Shown here one piece after another: positions 34,200-41,673 of a stretch of DNA of 64,000 nucleotides. The stretch's first letter is position 1. The number at the start of each line of letters is the position of its first letter. A program made the translations under genes and the position numbers. The notes under the pieces are model-generated. The model was not told the DNA's origin. It saw nothing but the letters and a program-made list of their open reading frames with translations, and ran no database searches. The DNA lies in NCBI RefSeq assembly GCF_900142735.1, contig NZ_FRBY01000007.1, forward strand, positions 1 to 64,000. Reading direction: 5' to 3'. This DNA comes from Flavobacterium saccharophilum (GTDB lineage Bacteria; Bacteroidota; Bacteroidia; Flavobacteriales; Flavobacteriaceae).

Positions 34200-34985
34200 A
34201 TGTATAGAGGATTTAATCTGAAGATTACTGAAGATTTAGAACAACGATACCTTATTAGTGGATATACTGTTTTTAAATATTTAAAAGATAAAGCTATTGA
34301 ATCTTTGGACAACTTTTTTTTAAAAAATGGTTCTCTAGATGGCAACAAAATAATGGAAAGCTGGTTTCCAAATGTTCCTTCTCATATATTTCTATCACAC
34401 TCACATAAAGACATTGAAAAAGCAATTTTAATTGCAGGAATGCTTTATGAAAATTTCAAAATAATCACCTTTATAGATTCAATAGTATGGTCATATTGTA
34501 ATGATCTTTTAAAACAGATAGATGATAATTATAGTTTAAACGATGATAAATTACATTATAGTTATGAGCGAAGAAATTATACAACAGCTCATGTTCATTT
34601 AATGCTTTCAACCGCTTTAAACAAAATGATAGATTCTTCTGAATCAGTTTTCTTTTTAAATTCTCCGAATTCAATTTCTACAGAAACTGAAATAAGTCAA
34701 AAAACAAATTCCCCTTGGATTTTTTCAGAGATTTCTACTACTCAAATTATAAGAAAACAAACGCCAGAAAGGTTAAAACCTCAAACTAAACTATTTAAAG
34801 CACTGGATCTTAACGAAAGTCAAAGATCAAGTCTTACCATTGAATATGACTTGGAATTGTCTCATTTAAGAGATATTAATTCTAATGAATTTAATATTTG
34901 GATACAAAATCAAACAGAAAATGCTGAAGAAGCTTTAGATTTACTTTATAATCAATTCCCACTTAAACCGAAATTTTTAATATGA
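34200..34985 (+). CDS. TIR-like protein of SHSHKD type
   Basis: This 261-residue protein has a divergent TIR-like core. HIFLSHSHKDIEKAILIAGMLY (62-83) is strand A and helix A, ITFIDSIVWSYCNDLLKQID (89-108) resembles the strand B and W-x-LL motif, SESVFFLNSPNS (147-158) is strand D, and SPWIFSEIS (171-179) places Glu177 where the catalytic glutamate of TIR domains sits. The insert around 110-135 (KLHYSYERRNYTTAHVHLML) is unlike canonical TIRs. The N-terminal 60 residues and the C-terminal helical tail are unassigned. Its stop overlaps the next start by 4 bp (ATGA), indicating translational coupling with the membrane protein. Assignment rests on motifs only. Confidence 0.65.
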   Translation: MYRGFNLKITEDLEQRYLISGYTVFKYLKDKAIESLDNFFLKNGSLDGNKIMESWFPNVPSHIFLSHSHKDIEKAILIAGMLYENFKIITFIDSIVWSYCNDLLKQIDDNYSLNDDKLHYSYERRNYTTAHVHLMLSTALNKMIDSSESVFFLNSPNSISTETEISQKTNSPWIFSEISTTQIIRKQTPERLKPQTKLFKALDLNESQRSSLTIEYDLELSHLRDINSNEFNIWIQNQTENAEEALDLLYNQFPLKPKFLI

Positions 34986-35425
34986 GCAATGAAAACAAAT
35001 TAAAACATCTTGAATTTTTACACAACACTATTAATCGAATGAGTGCAAATTCATTTATTATAAAAGGATGGGTGATTACATTACTTTCAGCAATATTTGT
35101 GTTAGCTGATAAACAAACTAATCAAAATTACATATATTTAATATTTATAGTTGTTCCCGTTTTTTGGTATTTAAATGCATACTTTTTATTACAAGAAAGG
35201 AAATTTCGATCTCTATATAACGACGTTCGAATCAAAAAAGAAAATGAGATAGATTTTTCAATGAATGTTAGTAGCTACAAAAACGGAAAAAACAAGATTA
35301 AAAAGTGTTTCTGGGCTTCTTCAATTTGGCCACTCTATATTTTCTTATTTATTATTGCTTTAATTGTAACACTAGATTTTAATTCTAATAAAATTACAAT
35401 TCTATTTTCAACTATTTTTAAATGA
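34982..35425 (+). CDS. Small multi-pass membrane protein coupled to the TIR-like gene
   Basis: This 147-residue protein has three hydrophobic helices at about 26-43 (IIKGWVITLLSAIFVLA), 48-69 (NYIYLIFIVVPVFWYLNAYFLL) and 112-133 (IWPLYIFLFIIALIVTL). Between helices 2 and 3 is a charged cytosolic segment starting LQERKFRSLYNDVRIKKE. The conserved-looking block NRMSANSFIIKGW precedes helix 1. The ATG lies inside the stop of the preceding gene. Small 2-3 TM proteins coupled to nucleotide-signal enzymes often act as membrane-damaging effectors in bacterial immunity; that role is inferred here. No catalytic motif is visible. Confidence 0.65.
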   Translation: MSNENKLKHLEFLHNTINRMSANSFIIKGWVITLLSAIFVLADKQTNQNYIYLIFIVVPVFWYLNAYFLLQERKFRSLYNDVRIKKENEIDFSMNVSSYKNGKNKIKKCFWASSIWPLYIFLFIIALIVTLDFNSNKITILFSTIFK

Positions 35426-35483
35426 TTCCGCTCTGCTAAGCGTTCCCCCCTCCGCTCTCCGAAGTCTTCCTTCCAAAGCGTTA

Positions 35484-35512
35484 CGCAAATGTCTCGACTT
35501 TGCGTAATTTTT
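35484..35512 (+). terminator. Terminator closing the TIR island
   Basis: TTACGCAAA, a 9-nt loop and TTTGCGTAA are followed by seven T residues, about 60 bp after the last gene of the island. Confidence 0.8.
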
Positions 35513-35540
35513 TTATCTTCTTAGAAACTATAAAACTGAT

Positions 35541-35651
35541 AAAAGTCTCCCGACTTTTAACGATTCGTTGTAATAAAATAGTATTTATGACAATCAAGTT
35601 ACTTAAAAAAAAATCAATACAAATTCGGTAAAAGTTGGAGACTTTTTACAA
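35541..35651. repeat. Spaced inverted repeat upstream of the WGR gene
   Basis: AAAAGTCTCCCGACTTTTA near 35541 pairs imperfectly with TAAAAGTTGGAGACTTTTT near 35632 across ~70 bp. The rest of the 35426-35814 gap has a TATTTTTG -7 match at 35706-35713 and a GTTTCCC / GGGAAAC pair in the probable leader of the next gene. Confidence 0.5.
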
Positions 35652-35814
35652 ATCCTCTAAAATTATAATTACGGTTTCACGTAAGGCTTTTGAATTAAAT
35701 GTGCTTATTTTTGAAAAATGATTTTCCTCTCGCAGGCGAAAGTTTCCCGCAGAGCAAAACGCTTGCACTAGCAAGGGAAACAAACAATTCAAATTCAACA
35801 GAAAATTAAATACT

Positions 35815-36297
35815 ATGTTTAAACTTTATAAAGTAAGAGACAATCAACTTTACTACTGGGAAACTTGGAACAAAGATGAAAAAACAGCTATTTTTCATTG
35901 GGGAAAAGTTGGAGAACGTGGCGAAAACAAAGAAGTGAAAGGGAACTTTTTTTCAAATTTTCAAAAGAAAGTTCTAAAAGAAATTGCTGAGAAAGTAAAA
36001 GAAGGTTATGCCGAATTTGATAAAGATAAAATTTCATTTTTAGAAATAGAATATATTATTGATGGTTTTGGAACAGAACAAGATTTAGAGAAAAGACATA
36101 AACTCGAAGCTAAAATGGACGAAGTTTTAGGATGGACGGGACTTGGACATACTGATGGAGGAAGTATAGGCAGCGGAACCATGGAAGTGGGTTGTATTGT
36201 TGTTGACTTTGATGTAGCAAAGAAAGTAATCGAAGAAAAACTGAAAGGAACCCAATTTGCAGACTACTCAAGAATTTATAAAATTGATCAAGAATAA
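35815..36297 (+). CDS. WGR domain protein
   Basis: This 160-residue soluble protein has residues 1-70 as a WGR-type domain (FKLYKVRDNQLYYWETW, HWGKVGERGENKE), here in the variant form WGK. The C-terminal part is a compact alpha/beta region with GWTGLGHTDGGSIGSGTMEVGCIVVDFDVAKKVI. WGR domains bind nucleic acids in eukaryotic PARPs and occur in bacterial stand-alone proteins of unknown role. No ADP-ribosyltransferase domain is attached. It opens a run of short genes on the same strand. Confidence 0.8.
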   Translation: MFKLYKVRDNQLYYWETWNKDEKTAIFHWGKVGERGENKEVKGNFFSNFQKKVLKEIAEKVKEGYAEFDKDKISFLEIEYIIDGFGTEQDLEKRHKLEAKMDEVLGWTGLGHTDGGSIGSGTMEVGCIVVDFDVAKKVIEEKLKGTQFADYSRIYKIDQE

Positions 36298-36369
36298 GCA
36301 TCCGCTGGCGCAAGCTTCAAAAGGTTTCAAAAATCAAATCCCAATCAAAACTAAATCCTAACCAAAATT

Positions 36370-36867
36370 ATGATCAAAAAAATTACATTTCTACTTTTTA
36401 TTGCTTTTGCTTTAAATACAAATGCTCAAACGCCTACAGAATTTTCGACTGTTAAAACACAAACTGCTGATGTGAAAATTCCAGGAAACTGGGAACAATT
36501 AAATTCAATAAATGACTCTGGTCAGACGTACTTAAAAAATAGTGAAGGCGTAATAATTGCCATTGCCCAAAATCCTAGAAAAGCATATTCTTTTTTCAAA
36601 AGCAATAAATCTGGTTTCGAAAACGTAAAATTATTTTATGTCTGGGATTCCGATTATATTAAAGAAAACAAATATAAAACGGACAAGATCAAAGAGAATG
36701 CTGAATCAGAATATATCATTTGGAAATACAATGATGGGAAACTGGATAATGTATTTCTATTCGGTTCTGCTAAAGATAATTTTTTAAATCTGCTGGTTTA
36801 CTCCAATATTTGGGATGAAGATAAAAAGGTCTTGTTTTTAGAGAATTTATATCAGTTAAATAAATAA
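36370..36867 (+). CDS. Secreted protein of unknown function
   Basis: This 165-residue protein has signal peptide MIKKITFLLFIAFALNTNA (before QTP). The mature part looks like a PsbP/MOG1-type alpha/beta sandwich (ADVKIPGNWEQLN, AYSFFKSNKSGFENVKLFYVWD), common among small periplasmic proteins of Bacteroidota, but this is a fold impression only. No catalytic motif is visible. It lies 72 bp after the WGR gene. Confidence 0.7.
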   Translation: MIKKITFLLFIAFALNTNAQTPTEFSTVKTQTADVKIPGNWEQLNSINDSGQTYLKNSEGVIIAIAQNPRKAYSFFKSNKSGFENVKLFYVWDSDYIKENKYKTDKIKENAESEYIIWKYNDGKLDNVFLFGSAKDNFLNLLVYSNIWDEDKKVLFLENLYQLNK

Positions 36868-36916
36868 CTCCGCTTTGCGAAGTATTCTTTTCTAAAACAT
36901 AACAATAATTACAATC

Positions 36917-37285
36917 ATGAAAAAATTCTATTTCCTCCTCTTCTTTGGTTTACTTTTTAACATCGGTTTTTCTCAGGAATCTATTTGCGAAAAATTTAAA
37001 ATCGGAAAATTTCTCTATACCAGTGAAGGACTTCCAGACATAACCGTAACCCGAACCAAAACCACTCAAACGGAAACCATTAAAGAATCGCCAGAAGTTA
37101 TTCAAGGTACAATCGTTTGGAAATCAAATTGTACTTATGAATTTATCTTTACGAAAGGTCCTGTACCAGAGCTTATAGGAAGAACGATGTCTGTAGAAAT
37201 ATTCAATATAAATGGAAATACGGCTAAAGGAAAAGCTTTGTTTGAAGGAAAGTATGTAAATTTCGGTTTAGAAAAATTAGATTAA
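36917..37285 (+). CDS. Small secreted beta-rich protein of unknown function
   Basis: This 122-residue protein has signal peptide MKKFYFLLFFGLLFNIGFS (before QESICEKFK). Beta strands alternate with polar turns in the rest (FKIGKFLYTS, TIVWKSNCTYEFIFTKGP, TAKGKALFEGKYVNFGL), reminiscent of lipocalin-like domains, and two Cys could form a disulfide. I recognise no family. It has a short 49-bp spacing from the preceding gene. Confidence 0.68.
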   Translation: MKKFYFLLFFGLLFNIGFSQESICEKFKIGKFLYTSEGLPDITVTRTKTTQTETIKESPEVIQGTIVWKSNCTYEFIFTKGPVPELIGRTMSVEIFNINGNTAKGKALFEGKYVNFGLEKLD

Positions 37286-37352
37286 TTTCAAACAAAATGA
37301 AAGTTCGCGCTGGCGAAGTTCAAAACCAAATTACAAACCAAAATACAAACCA

Positions 37353-38330
37353 TTGAAATCAAAAAACCTACTCATCATTATCTTTTTACTATTACTTGCA
37401 AAATCTGTAAAAGCGCAAAATAAAATTGACGAAATTTTTAAACTTAAAATTGAAAGGGCTATGATCTCGAGAGGAGATAATTTTCCCGATTTTAAAATAA
37501 AAAAGGACAGCTTAGATAAATTTTTATTTGCACTTCACAAAGGCTTCTCACCAAAAGATTTTCAGGAGTATGTGAAGTTTAGTGATGAAAAAATGAATAG
37601 TTCAATTGCACTTTTAGAATCTAAAAACTGGCTTCATAAAGTTAACAATCAATACAAACCAACTGTTTTTATTGCCGATTCAAAAGATGGTGAGCTGCTT
37701 TTTAAATATGCAAAACCAATTTCAGGAAAAATAACAAAATCTATACATAAAAATTTAGCCGCAATAAAAGAGCAATTTGGCAAAACAGAAATAGCAAAAA
37801 AAAAGGATTTTCAAACCTGGTCGTTTTTTATTTTAAGTGACGTTCTTTTAGATTCCTGGCAAATTGATAATGTGGAAAAAGAATTTCTTAAACAAGATGA
37901 CAGACCTTTACGAAACGGCAAACATTATTATTTTAGAATCACTGAAAATACCAATCAGCAAATAGAATCTTTTGGAATTTACGGCAATCAAACCGAACAA
38001 ATTGAAGGCCGTTATGTAAGTGTCTACGGAAATAACCGTGATCATTTAAAAATGGCTGTTTCTGAAAATCTGGTTTCAACTGCAGACAACGAAACTTTTG
38101 ATAAAATGGCCAAAAGCTTTTTGCCTGAATTATTAAAAATCTTAGAAGAGGAAAGAAACTACAGCAAAAAAATATACGTTCAATTGGGCTACGATAAAGA
38201 AATAACTTTCGAAGAATTTTTTATCTGGTGGTACCACCTTATTTACACGCAGGCGACAAACGAAATGAAAGAGAAAGGACTTTTGACCATTCCGGAAAGT
38301 GGTAATTTCCCTTATACTATTGAAGGATAA
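37353..38330 (+). CDS. Secreted protein of unknown function with TTG start
   Basis: This 325-residue protein's reading frame begins with a signal peptide (MKSKNLLIIIFLLLLAKSVKA, before QNK) directly at TTG 37353. No in-frame ATG suits, so TTG is the probable start. The first mature half has a winged-helix-like stretch (ISRGDNFPDFKIKKDSLDKFLFALHKGFSPKDFQEYVKFSDEKMNSSIALLESKNWLHKV); the C-terminal half is helical with EFFIWWYHLIYTQATNEM. I recognise no family. It is one of several small secreted proteins in series. Confidence 0.7.
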   Translation: MKSKNLLIIIFLLLLAKSVKAQNKIDEIFKLKIERAMISRGDNFPDFKIKKDSLDKFLFALHKGFSPKDFQEYVKFSDEKMNSSIALLESKNWLHKVNNQYKPTVFIADSKDGELLFKYAKPISGKITKSIHKNLAAIKEQFGKTEIAKKKDFQTWSFFILSDVLLDSWQIDNVEKEFLKQDDRPLRNGKHYYFRITENTNQQIESFGIYGNQTEQIEGRYVSVYGNNRDHLKMAVSENLVSTADNETFDKMAKSFLPELLKILEEERNYSKKIYVQLGYDKEITFEEFFIWWYHLIYTQATNEMKEKGLLTIPESGNFPYTIEG

Positions 38331-38410
38331 AGCATTTTTTTTAATTATCTATAGGATAAATCCTTATATTTCATTCCGTAATTAGTTATTAATTAAAATA
38401 TATTTTAATT

Positions 38411-38782
38411 ATGGAAACAAAATTTGAAGCAGGAATTAACATCGCTATTAAACTTCCAAAAAATAAATACGACGAAACCGTAGCATTCTACCGTGACATT
38501 TTAAAACTGGAAGTTAAAGAAGTGCCTATAACTAATCTGACCGTTTCAAGAACACATTCGGTGCAATTTGGACATAATGTTATTTGGCTCGATTGCGTTG
38601 ATAATTATACACATTCTGAAACCTGGTTACAATTAACGGTGCCAAATGTAGAAGAAGCAACAAGTTACTTAAAACAAAATGGTGTATCGACTTGCGATGA
38701 AATTGAAGAAATTCCGCAAAACATGCATTGGATTATGGATCCTTCTGGTACGGTTTTTAATTTGCAAAAAAAGAGCGAGTAA
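38411..38782 (+). CDS. VOC (glyoxalase/bleomycin-resistance fold) protein
   Basis: This 123-residue protein has the single VOC module pattern KLPKNKYDETVAFYRDILKLEV ... VQFGHNVIWLDCVD ... QLTVPNVEEATSYLKQNGV ... HWIMDPSGTVFNLQ. The superfamily covers glyoxalases, dioxygenases and antibiotic-sequestering proteins. The metal ligands are not clearly conserved, so the substrate cannot be predicted. It has a spacing of about 80 bp from its neighbour. Confidence 0.85.
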   Translation: METKFEAGINIAIKLPKNKYDETVAFYRDILKLEVKEVPITNLTVSRTHSVQFGHNVIWLDCVDNYTHSETWLQLTVPNVEEATSYLKQNGVSTCDEIEEIPQNMHWIMDPSGTVFNLQKKSE

Positions 38783-38836
38783 AAATCGCTTCAGAAGAAC
38801 TACTCAAACAAACCTGAAATTAAACCAAAACGCCAA

Positions 38837-39181
38837 ATGAGTAAATTTGACTTTAATAATAAAAGATTTGCCGTTATTGAAAATTCCGATAATGGAGAAG
38901 TAAACACACAAACCGTTTTCCACTATCAGCAGAAAGGCAATCTTGTAACGGCAGACTATTCTGGAGGAACAATAACCTACGGAAAAATTATTGCCGACTT
39001 AAAAGACGATAGATTACACATGCTTTATCAATGTTTAACAGTAGACAATGAATTGAAAGCGGGTAAGGCTTTAGCAAAAATTAGATTGACAGAAAACGGC
39101 AAAATTAAATTGACTTTAGATTGGGAATGGCTCGACGAAGAAAATGCAAAAGGAAGATCTGAATATCTGGAAATTGAGTAA
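38837..39181 (+). CDS. Small beta-barrel protein, family often mislabelled N-acetylglutamate synthase
   Basis: This 114-residue cytosolic protein has the pattern FDFNNKRFAVIENSDNGEVNTQTVFHYQQKGNLVTADYSGG, then repeated strands and a final KLTLDWEWLDEENAKGRS. This matches a widespread family of small avidin-like barrels that pipelines name n-acetylglutamate synthase without biochemical basis: there is no GNAT fold here. Function unknown. Confidence 0.72.
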   Translation: MSKFDFNNKRFAVIENSDNGEVNTQTVFHYQQKGNLVTADYSGGTITYGKIIADLKDDRLHMLYQCLTVDNELKAGKALAKIRLTENGKIKLTLDWEWLDEENAKGRSEYLEIE

Positions 39182-39215
39182 AAATATTAATCTGATTCTT
39201 TAAAAAAACAAACCA

Positions 39216-39647
39216 ATGAAACTAATCACTACCATCCTATTTTTAATCTTCAACTTAACCCTATTCGCCCAATCAAATCAATTTGCTGGCGAATATCAGC
39301 GTACACTTGAAGACACACAAAATAAACATTTGATCGAATACAAATTAACGCTAAATCAAGACGGAACATTTTTATTTCATTCGTATTCAAAGATTAATGG
39401 AGGTGTTCCACCAGAAGTCAATAAATACGGAAAAGGAAAATGGACCGCAAAAGACAATCTGATTACTTTTTCTTCAAACAAACAAGAGGATTTTGATGCA
39501 AAATATACTTTAGATTTTAATAAGTCTACGGCGAGATTTGTAACTAAAAACCCAAGAGATAAGTCGGACAAAATTGTTAAAACCAGACTTACTTTTTTGG
39601 AGTCAGGAATCTTCTGGATGGAGAGAATTGATATTTTTAAAATCTGA
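39216..39647 (+). CDS. Secreted lipocalin-like protein of unknown function
   Basis: This 143-residue protein has signal peptide MKLITTILFLIFNLTLFA (before QSNQFAGEY). The pattern AGEYQRTLEDTQNKHLIEYKLTLNQDGTFLFHSYSK ... GKGKWTAKDNLITFSS is the copper-resistance NlpE/lipocalin-like beta pattern seen in many Bacteroidota secreted proteins. No ligand can be predicted. Confidence 0.7.
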   Translation: MKLITTILFLIFNLTLFAQSNQFAGEYQRTLEDTQNKHLIEYKLTLNQDGTFLFHSYSKINGGVPPEVNKYGKGKWTAKDNLITFSSNKQEDFDAKYTLDFNKSTARFVTKNPRDKSDKIVKTRLTFLESGIFWMERIDIFKI

Positions 39648-39741
39648 AAATAAAAAGACTTAATGCCAACTCCTTAACAACAAAAAATTTCGTTCCTAAT
39701 TTCTAAATTCCTATTTTGCAGCTTCAAAATCAGAATTTACA

Positions 39742-40836
39742 ATGACCAAAACAGTTACCGAAGTTTTAAAACCAAAACAACATTTTGAAATCCTTGACGG
39801 TTTAAGAGGAATAGCCGCTTTAGCCATTGTTGTTTTCCATTTTATGGAAATCGTTTATCCGCCAGCTGAAAATTTCATTGCTCACGGTTTTTTAGCCGTT
39901 GACTTTTTCTTTTGCCTCTCCGGATTTGTTATTGCCTACGCCTATCATGATCGTATGGAGAAAATGAGTCTTACTGAGTTTTTTAAACTACGATTAATTC
40001 GATTGCATCCATTGGTGATTTTTGGTTCGGTTTTGGGCTTGCTGACTTTTCTTTTTGATCCGTTTAGCGATCATGCCACAAATTATGAAACCGGAAAATT
40101 GATTCTGATAATTTTGAGCACACTTCTGCTGATTCCTTTTCCGGCAATGCCCGATCGTTATTTCAATATATTTGGTTTAAACGCACCCGCCTGGTCTTTA
40201 TTTTGGGAATATGTTGCCAATATTTTTTATGCCCTTTTCCTTCACAAACTAAGCCGTCGTGCGCTCTTTGTATTGACCCTTTTTGCTGCAGCAGGAATTT
40301 GTTTTGTTAGCCATCGTGCGGGAGGTTCATTAATGGGCGGATGGAGCGGAGAAACCTTTTGGGATGGATGCGGTCGTATTTCGTTTTCCTTCTTAGCCGG
40401 TATGCTGATTTATCGTTCTAATTGGATCATCAAAACAAAACTTGGTTTTATTGCGTTGTCTGTATTATTGTTGTTTGCGCTCTTATTGCCTTTTACTAGT
40501 TGGAACTGGCTGACAGAACCTATAGTTGTATTAGTTTATTTCCCATTATTAATTGCATTGGGAGCCGGAGCCACACTAACGCAAGGTTTCAGAAAGCTCT
40601 GCATCTTCTTCGGAAAAATATCTTATCCGTTATACATGACGCATTATGCTGTGATGTGGATCTTCGCTGGCTATTATGCGAAGTACAAACCTGCAACGGG
40701 GCAATTGGCTCTTATTATAATCATCGGAACACTTCTTTTGCTTGGTTTCGCTTATTTAACAATGTTTTTTTATGATACTCCAATTCGAAAGTATTTAACG
40801 GAGCGAAGAAAAAGCTTAATTTTAAAGAAGAAATAA
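39742..40836 (+). CDS. Membrane acyltransferase (acyltransferase-3 / OafA type)
   Basis: This 364-residue protein has about ten transmembrane helices. Motifs are FEILDGLRGIAALAIVVFHFME with the catalytic-type His, FLAVDFFFCLSGFVIAYAY, and a long Arg-containing loop (RLIRLHPL). The family transfers acyl groups, usually acetyl, onto sugars, peptidoglycan or other extracytoplasmic acceptors. It is a single gene, 20 bp upstream of the AraC gene, and may share a transcript with it. Confidence 0.88.
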   Translation: MTKTVTEVLKPKQHFEILDGLRGIAALAIVVFHFMEIVYPPAENFIAHGFLAVDFFFCLSGFVIAYAYHDRMEKMSLTEFFKLRLIRLHPLVIFGSVLGLLTFLFDPFSDHATNYETGKLILIILSTLLLIPFPAMPDRYFNIFGLNAPAWSLFWEYVANIFYALFLHKLSRRALFVLTLFAAAGICFVSHRAGGSLMGGWSGETFWDGCGRISFSFLAGMLIYRSNWIIKTKLGFIALSVLLLFALLLPFTSWNWLTEPIVVLVYFPLLIALGAGATLTQGFRKLCIFFGKISYPLYMTHYAVMWIFAGYYAKYKPATGQLALIIIIGTLLLLGFAYLTMFFYDTPIRKYLTERRKSLILKKK

Positions 40837-40855
40837 GCAGCTAAATAATTTTCCA

Positions 40856-41611
40856 ATGAACAATAACTTCTATTATAAAGCTGTAGAACCAGACGAGTCA
40901 CTTGCTGACTTTGTAGAAAATATTGGGATGTTTCATAATCCGTCAGACCAAGCCATGGAAGTGGTCTTAATGCCAGACGGAAGAATAGATTTGTTTTTTA
41001 TGAAAACAGAATCAGAGCCATTTGAAATTACACTTATTGGTCTTGAAAATGTGCCTGAACAACAAATTATTCCGGCAAATGCACTGGCTTTCAAAATTAG
41101 TTTTAAACCCTTGGGCGCCGAATATCTTTTGCAGACTTCTATTGCCGACATTTTAAATAGTGCCAAAGTTTTACCTAATGATTTTTGGGAATTTACCGCT
41201 GATGATGTAAAAGATTTTGAGGCTTTTCATTCTAAAATAGCCAAAAAATTAAAAGAACTTTTACCCGCTAAAATCGACGAAAGAAAACGTAAACTTTTTA
41301 AACTGGTTTACGAATCAAATGGCGAAATAAAAATACAACAGCTTTCAGAAGAAATATTTTGGAGCAGCCGCGAAATCAATCGGTATTTCAATAAACAATT
41401 CGGACTTTCTTTAAATGCGTTTTGCAAAATACTGCGTTTCAAGGCATCATTAGAACATATTGCAAAAGGCAGACTTTTTCCCGAATTAAACTTCACCGAT
41501 CAAACACATTTCATCAAAGAAATAAAAAAATTCTCAGGCGTTGTACCCAGCGAATTGCTGAAAAATAAAGATGACCGATTTATACTATTATCCGTTCTAA
41601 AACAACAATAA
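40856..41611 (+). CDS. AraC-type regulator with DUF6597-like N-terminus
   Basis: This 251-residue protein has an N-terminal sensor-like region (YKAVEPDESLADFVENIGMF, VVLMPDGRIDLFF, FKISFKPLGAEYLL) that resembles the DUF6597 domain of many Bacteroidota AraC proteins. A C-terminal HTH follows (IQQLSEEIFWSSREINRYFNKQFGLSLNAFCKILRFKASLEH). It lies 62 bp before the TetX-like monooxygenase gene, so local control of that gene is a reasonable inference. Confidence 0.85.
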   Translation: MNNNFYYKAVEPDESLADFVENIGMFHNPSDQAMEVVLMPDGRIDLFFMKTESEPFEITLIGLENVPEQQIIPANALAFKISFKPLGAEYLLQTSIADILNSAKVLPNDFWEFTADDVKDFEAFHSKIAKKLKELLPAKIDERKRKLFKLVYESNGEIKIQQLSEEIFWSSREINRYFNKQFGLSLNAFCKILRFKASLEHIAKGRLFPELNFTDQTHFIKEIKKFSGVVPSELLKNKDDRFILLSVLKQQ

Positions 41612-41673
41612 TTTTGTTCCGATCAAAGGCTGAAAAGCCAAACGGAATCAAATTAACTTAAAATGGAACGGAA

